Of a stretch of DNA of 64,000 bases, positions 58,411 to 64,000 are shown one piece after another. The notes under the pieces are model-generated. The model made no database searches and was not told the origin of the DNA. It worked only from the letters and a program-made list of their open reading frames with translations. Location of the stretch: the NCBI GenBank assembly GCA_948567375.1, contig OX419762.1:57368841-57432840 (forward strand), written 5' to 3'. Source of the DNA: Lunularia cruciata (taxonomy: Eukaryota > Streptophyta > Marchantiopsida > Lunulariales > Lunulariaceae). Position numbers and translations under genes: made by a program. The first letter of the stretch is position 1; each line of letters opens with the position of its first letter.

Positions 58411-59909
58411 AATCCAACTTAGAAACCTATGTACAACTTATACAAATTTATGTCTTCCTAAGGCTATGGGTATATACAAAATAAAGTCTATTATTAGGCA
58501 ATGAAAATAACCAGAATATCTTTGTAAGAAGAGGTCATAGTTGTTATTCCTTGGTAGGAGGGGCAGGTGGGACTTGGGTTGAACTCTCATCTCCTTGGCA
58601 GATGTAAAATGGGGTCCTCAAGCTCCTATAGATAACTCTCCATGATTTGTTTGAAGCTAGATTGGGTCTCCTTGAACTTGGCATTGTGTGGGTTTGGAGC
58701 TTCATAGACAAAATTATGAGTTGCTTGTTCGAGTATTACTTTCTCTCCAGTGGATTGATTTGAGTGCACAAGTACTTCAACTTTGTTTGTTGAGAGGTTT
58801 TGTTGGCCATGCGTTCCAACTGATTGAATAGTTGAGTGGTTGTGTGACCAATGATGGTGAGGAGCTCAGATCAATTTTTTTCTAGTTTGGTTCATTTGGC
58901 ACTCAACTCTTTGGTCATCTCCTAACAAATCTGCTTGTCTTGCTCCAACACCTTTTCTTTTGTCATTTCAGGTTTGTAGATAAGTTGGAGATGTGGAGGT
59001 TGGTCAATGGCTTTATATTGTCATATTGATTTCCCATTGCCTTTGCTTCTGCTTAGGTTGTGTCTAACTTGCTTTGTAATGCTGCAAGTTTGCCTTCATG
59101 ATTTTTTATTCCTCCTTGTGTTGAGTTCTTTGGTGGAAGACTTATAGGCTATAGTTGTCAACCTCCTTCTTTAGGCCATGGATTAGTTTATCATACTCCT
59201 CTTGCGGTTTTACTTCCTCCCTTTGGAACTCCTCTAGGTGCTTCTCACTTTCCTTGTCCTTTTTGTTCATCTAGGTCTAGACTAGGTGATGCAAGTGGTA
59301 GGTAAGGTGGCTGGTTCATTTATGTTCAGATCCAACTTTTGGTATATTGGCAGAAGCTGAAATTGCAAAAAAATTATACTCACAAGATGGATTTGGCCTT
59401 TATATAGTCTCAAAAAGGTGAGGTTTGTCCTTCTTCCATCATGGCGGTTGGTGAGGGGTCACGATTGTTTGTGAGACCGGGTATGAAATGGTTGCCAATG
59501 GTTCTCTAGAGGTGCATGTGTCTTTCATGTGATCTTTAAATGGCAGCAAAAATTGGCAGAGTTTTGTATTTGTAAGAAAGTTGTTGTTGCCTCCATCATT
59601 CCACAAAACTTCATGATGTCAAGGCTTTCTTGTATTGAGTAGTTTGTTTGTTGGAGAATCCTCTTTGTAAAGCCCTAAAAATGAAATGGATCTGACTATG
59701 AACTGAGTGCAGTCCCATTCTTGTCGGATGGCCATGGGGAACCCATTTTCTTCAGGCACCTTTCATCTTTTATTGTGGAAATACAACCTCTGATGAATCC
59801 ACATTTTGTGCAAACTACACTTCCAAATGTCTAGTTTGGACTAATTATATGAAGAAAACAAACAAAAAGCAACAAAAGCCTAAGGCTTATAACAAAGTGG
59901 GTTGTGACA

Positions 59910-62900
59910 TACCTCCTCTTAATACCCCACCTTAAATATGAGTATCCCCAAATTTTTTTTAATTATTATTTTAATTTTAAAATTAATTTTAGCAATGATA
60001 TGTAGAACTTGCCATCAGTTAACCCTAATAGCAAAAGCATTACTATCAAGGTTAAATGGTAGTAACAATCTTTTGTCATATATGATATCTACCTTGTAAG
60101 GTCCCATCCATTGTAGGTGTAGCTTCCCTAGGAAAAGGTGATGTGTACTATTATACATGAGAACTAGATTACAAAGATGTGCCTTATTCATTTGTCATGG
60201 AGTTCTTATCATTTTTGTCATTGGTTGTAGGTCATCTAATGTGACGCATTTTGCTCTTCTTCTAGGAATGTTAGCTATAGTAAATGGGTGTCTTGGTTAT
60301 CTTCCTTGGACATTCAGTCTTTGTGGATGGTCTTGTAGTTTGGGATTTCAAACTCTACAGGCAAGATAGTGTGTGTGCCTTAGATGAGAATATAGGGAGT
60401 AGATTATGTGGTAATCTTTTTTACAGCACATTTTACTTCACAATATGCCTAAAATGCCATAGGTATTTTTGTGTCCCAATCATATAGATAGTTCATTGTG
60501 ACCATTTTTGAGGATTTTGTGACAATCCATAAGCTTCTTTTGCAAGGCTATTGGCCTTCTGGTTATACAAGATGGTCTTGCAATGCTTGATTTGGAAGTA
60601 TTTTGTGAAGGATTCCAAGAGATTGTTGACTAAGTGTACTCCTTGATTACTAACAAGTTCCAATGAGCACCCATATTATAGATGATGCTCAAGAAGAACT
60701 CAGCCATGGTTTTGGCATTGTCTTGTTGGGTGGTTTCCGCTTCCACCATTTTCATAGCATAGTCTATGCAAATAAGAATGTATCATTTTTTGGTAGTCTT
60801 AGTGGTGGGTTATATGGGGCAGATGAAATTTATTCCCCATTCCTTAAATGGTTCTAGAGGTAGAATGGGTTGTAAGGGCTATTGTGAGGTTGTAGTTGGT
60901 TTCCCTTTTTTTTGTACACCTTGCAAGTCTTGATATACAAGTGCACATCTTTGTACATGGTAGGCCACCAATAACCTATCATCAAGATCTTGTTTATGAT
61001 ATTCTTGAGTGCGTTGTGTCCTTTTATTGCTTCTAAGTGGAGTGTTTGGATGACTCCTCCCACTTTGTATGATTTTGGACATCTGCGGAGCATTTTGTCA
61101 CCTCCTAGTCTAAACAAAATGCCTGACTTCAATTGGTAGGGACCTATCTTGTGGTGAAATACCAGTTGTTGCTCTAGGTCTAACTTTATAGGACATTGGA
61201 GCATATAAAGGTATTTGTACTCTTGGGCATACCTTGTAGGTTGTTTGGTGGAATTTTTGGAAGATCTCTTCATAAGGGAAGTCATCATTGAGTACTTCTT
61301 GTTGGTCTTGCATTTTGAGTCAAGACAGAAGGATCAGCATTCTCATGCTGGACTCCTTTTTGTATTTGCATAGCGTAGGTGAATTCTTGTAAAAGTAGTA
61401 TCCACCTAGCTATTCTTCTAGACAGATCAAGCTTCTTACCTAATGTTGAAGGACATAATGATCCACATGGAAGATGAATTCATAGCTGAGCAAGTAGTGG
61501 CAAAATTTCTTACAAGCATATACTATTTTTAGGACATCCCTTTCAATAGTTGTGTATTTTCTTTTAGCTTGGGATAGTTGCCTATTGGTGTAGTATATTG
61601 GGTAGTCCTTTTTCTTATAGTCTTTCTCACTAAGAATGATCCCAATGATCATTGAGGATGTATCTATATAAACATAGAATGGTTGCTTCCAACTAGGCAC
61701 TTTCATCATTGGTGCCTTTGTTAGTTTCTCCTTAAGAGCCAGAGGCCTCTTGTTGAGCTATGGTCCAGTTGTACTCTTTTGCCTTCTTGAGTATTTTGTG
61801 AGTGAAGTTGCCACGTTTACATAATTTTCTATAAACCTTTGGTAGTAGCCCACATGACCCAAGAAGGCCTTCAGTTTGCTTAGACTTTTTGCCACTTTGA
61901 TGGCCTAAATTATTTTCACTTTCTGAGTATCCACCTTGACTCCTCTTCTTGACATGCAATGCCCTAATAGGATGCCTTTTGTAACAATATGGAGTTTAGC
62001 AACCCCTTTTTTCATTAGGAAAAAGCATTTTTTTTGGATGCAAGGAAAGCCCAATTAAATGATACTCTTTGAAGGTTTTGTGGAGGAACAAAAAGTGATC
62101 ATTCCGGTTATTGAAGACACAAAAATTGTCAATGAAAATGTCTACAAACCTCCGCAAGTAGTCTTTGAAGATGGTATTTATCATGCACCAAGTTAGAAGG
62201 TTGTGGGAGCATTGCACCAACCAAATGGCATATTGTTGTAGGCATAGATGCCCAAATCAATGGGGAACATGGTCTTGTCCTTGTCTTCTTTTCTAATGCT
62301 GACTTGATTGTATCTTGAAAACCTATCTAGGAAGCTTTAATATTCATGTCCAACTACCTGGTCTAGGATAGTATCAGTCAAGTGCAATGGATGATGATTT
62401 TTTTTGCTGCAATGTTGAGCTTTTGGAAGTCTTGGCACACCCAAATCTTACCTCTTCTTCTTTGGTACAACTTCAATGGGGGATATCCATTTGCTGCTAA
62501 GTACAGGGAAACTAATCTTGACTTGTAAGTACTTATTGATTGTCTTTCATGAGTAATGAGTACTTAGGATTTAGGTGATGTTGTTATTGATGGACATGCA
62601 TCATCCCTTCTTCCAAATCAATTTTGTGCTCACCAAATTTATGGGGAATGCCAAGCATATCCTTGATCTTTGAATCAAATATGTTTTGAAACTCCACAAA
62701 TAACAAAGTGTATTCTTTGTATTTGCTCCAACTCACAAACTTGGAAATTTTCAACAATTTGCCTTTTTTCAATCACCATGTCTTGACAATCATTAGAGTC
62801 AATGATACCTTCCACATGACTCACCAGGCTTACTCCCAACAATGCCAAATTATCATCATGACACTCTGATGGAGTGGTCCTGTCCGCTTTGTTGTCAATT

Positions 62901-64000
62901 TTGGAGCATTCTAGGTATATGACAACATCTTTGTTAGAGGTTTCTACATTGTTATTTGCTGATTTGTCAATATATTCTTCCTCTAGGAAAAGAGGGTGAT
63001 ATGTTTGAAGAAAGACTTTTTGCATAGCTTATTGTCCTCCCATAATTGCTTGAATGTCATGTCCAAATCAGCACTTGAGAACATATTGAGTTATCCCTAG
63101 CAACAAGCTGGACTTGGGTCATCTCACATGTGATGCTTGTTCATTAGGGCATGGTCTTAGGGTATCCAAATTTTGAGATGAAAATTCATTGACAATCTTT
63201 GCAATGGCCAACATCTTTGGTTTTTTGGGTGATGAAGTTGTAGTATGGGGAAGAGAAACAATTGGAGAAATGATTTGATGTTTGGGGTTGATAGGTGTTT
63301 CTCCATCATTGTGTGGAATGCTGATCTTTGTTGGCGATTTGATCCCATTGGTGGTGATTTGGGGATTCCACTATAGTTCCTTTGGTGAGGAGGTTCTATA
63401 GTTCCTCTTGGATATAAGAAGGGTAGCTTGGAGTAGGGGTCGTGGGTATCCTGATTTTGTTCATTGGTATGGGTACAAATGTATCTGGTTCAACTGCTAT
63501 GTTTGATGTCTCTTTTGCACACCGCCGATTCTTGCTTTGTTTGATCTTGGCTAGGAGCTTGGACACTTTGTTTGGATAGCATCTTCCAAGGGCATCCCCA
63601 TATGTATTTTGGTTTGGGTGCCTTGTCTATTTTGGAAATAGTTTTGGTAGTAATGGCCTTCTTGCAACAAGATTGGATGTCTATGTGATTCACCTCCAAG
63701 TTGGGCCAACCTTCCTTGTACTACAAAGGTGAGTCATCTTCATTAGGATGTTCAAAAGTAACAAGATGTATTGAGGTATCATCACTTGACTTGGGAAGCA
63801 TCTTGACATATCATATTAGTTGTTGAGGGCAATTGGCTTGCACATGCCCCTACTCTTTGTAGTTTCCACACAATGGGATGTAGAGTACTGGCCTACAAAG
63901 CTGGAGGCAATTAGAAGTCCAATGTCCCTAGCCCACACAATTGTAACATGAACTAGGGACATTGCTCTACCATGGGAGCATCATCTTTCATTAGAGTGCA
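59910..64000 (-). mobile_element. body of an older Ty3/Gypsy element, running off the window
   Basis: Minus-strand signatures from left to right (3' to 5'): an integrase core-like part near 60,650-60,790; the integrase zinc-binding region with GYWWPTMYKDVHLY (near 60,970); RNase H with YVYIDTSS, then LSQAKRKYTT (61,440-61,709); reverse transcriptase with FIDNFCVF (near 62,110); then a poorly conserved gag/protease part. Knuckle-like CYNC...GHW residues lie near 63,930. The polypurine tract at 59,910-59,920 joins it to its 3' LTR. It is strongly decayed with many breaks; its 5' end lies beyond 64,000. Confidence 0.8.

Larger units (their letters stand above)
49713..59909 (-). mobile_element. 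3' LTR of the right-edge Gypsy element, split by a nested element
   Basis: The two outer pieces (49,713-50,614 and 58,411-59,909) are collinear with the solo LTR at 2,843-7,066. On the minus strand the LTR begins TGTCACAACCCAC, directly preceded by a purine tract (AAGAGGAGGTA), the expected polypurine tract between a Gypsy body and its 3' LTR. The LTR is therefore oriented with the pol remnants at 60-64 kb. It totals about 2.4 kb without the insert and is shorter than the solo copy. The insert is the 7.8-kb element at 50,615-58,410. Confidence 0.75.

Noticed and set aside
1-64000. CRISPR array, rRNA gene or bacterial operon
   Set aside because: No direct repeat with regular unique spacers and no rRNA core sequence is visible. 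The spliced GDSL gene and plant retrotransposons show that the DNA is eukaryotic.

Overview
This window looks like a transposon-rich stretch of a land-plant nuclear genome. Three things point that way: a GDSL esterase/lipase gene with a plant-type domain order and four introns of about 95 to 200 bases; plant-type Ty3/Gypsy and Ty1/Copia relics; and AT-rich intergenic DNA. The species cannot be read from the sequence. A LINE whose C-terminus resembles a restriction-like endonuclease is unexpected for a flowering plant, so a bryophyte, seedless vascular plant or gymnosperm seems more likely (inference, low confidence). I see no rRNA, CRISPR or convincing tRNA gene.

Layout. 1-2.2 kb: a 21-bp tandem array, then about 20 units of an 81-bp satellite arranged mostly as A-B dimers of 162 bp. 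2.6-7.1 kb: a scrap of Gypsy integrase, then a solo LTR of about 4.2 kb. 7-22 kb: mostly AT-rich DNA without recognisable genes, holding local duplications, a 475-bp inverted-repeat transposon with a perfect 8-bp target-site duplication, short LINE tails, palindromes and a 650-bp inverted structure built from two LINE tails. 22.9-25.9 kb: an old Copia element. 26.6-28.1 kb: a 1.5-kb element with long terminal inverted repeats. 28-33.6 kb: low-repeat DNA with the only confident host gene, the GDSL gene at 30.9-32.6 kb. 33.7-34.5 kb: a second LINE copy. 34.5-45.8 kb: AT-rich DNA with duplications, hairpins and LINE tails. 45.8-48.7 kb: the longest LINE copy, with a likely 9-bp target-site duplication. 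49.7-64 kb: a Gypsy element running off the right edge, its 3' LTR split by a second, younger Gypsy element of 7.8 kb.

The most notable theme is one LINE family. Its reverse transcriptase is followed by a CCHC finger and a restriction-like-endonuclease-like domain, and by a 3' tail of about 110 bases that can fold into two hairpins and ends in a pyrimidine tract, not poly(A). About eleven copies of that tail lie between 17 and 49 kb. Several are only 50-120 bases long, and two of these have clean 12-13 bp target-site duplications. This suggests that the tail is what the reverse transcriptase recognises.
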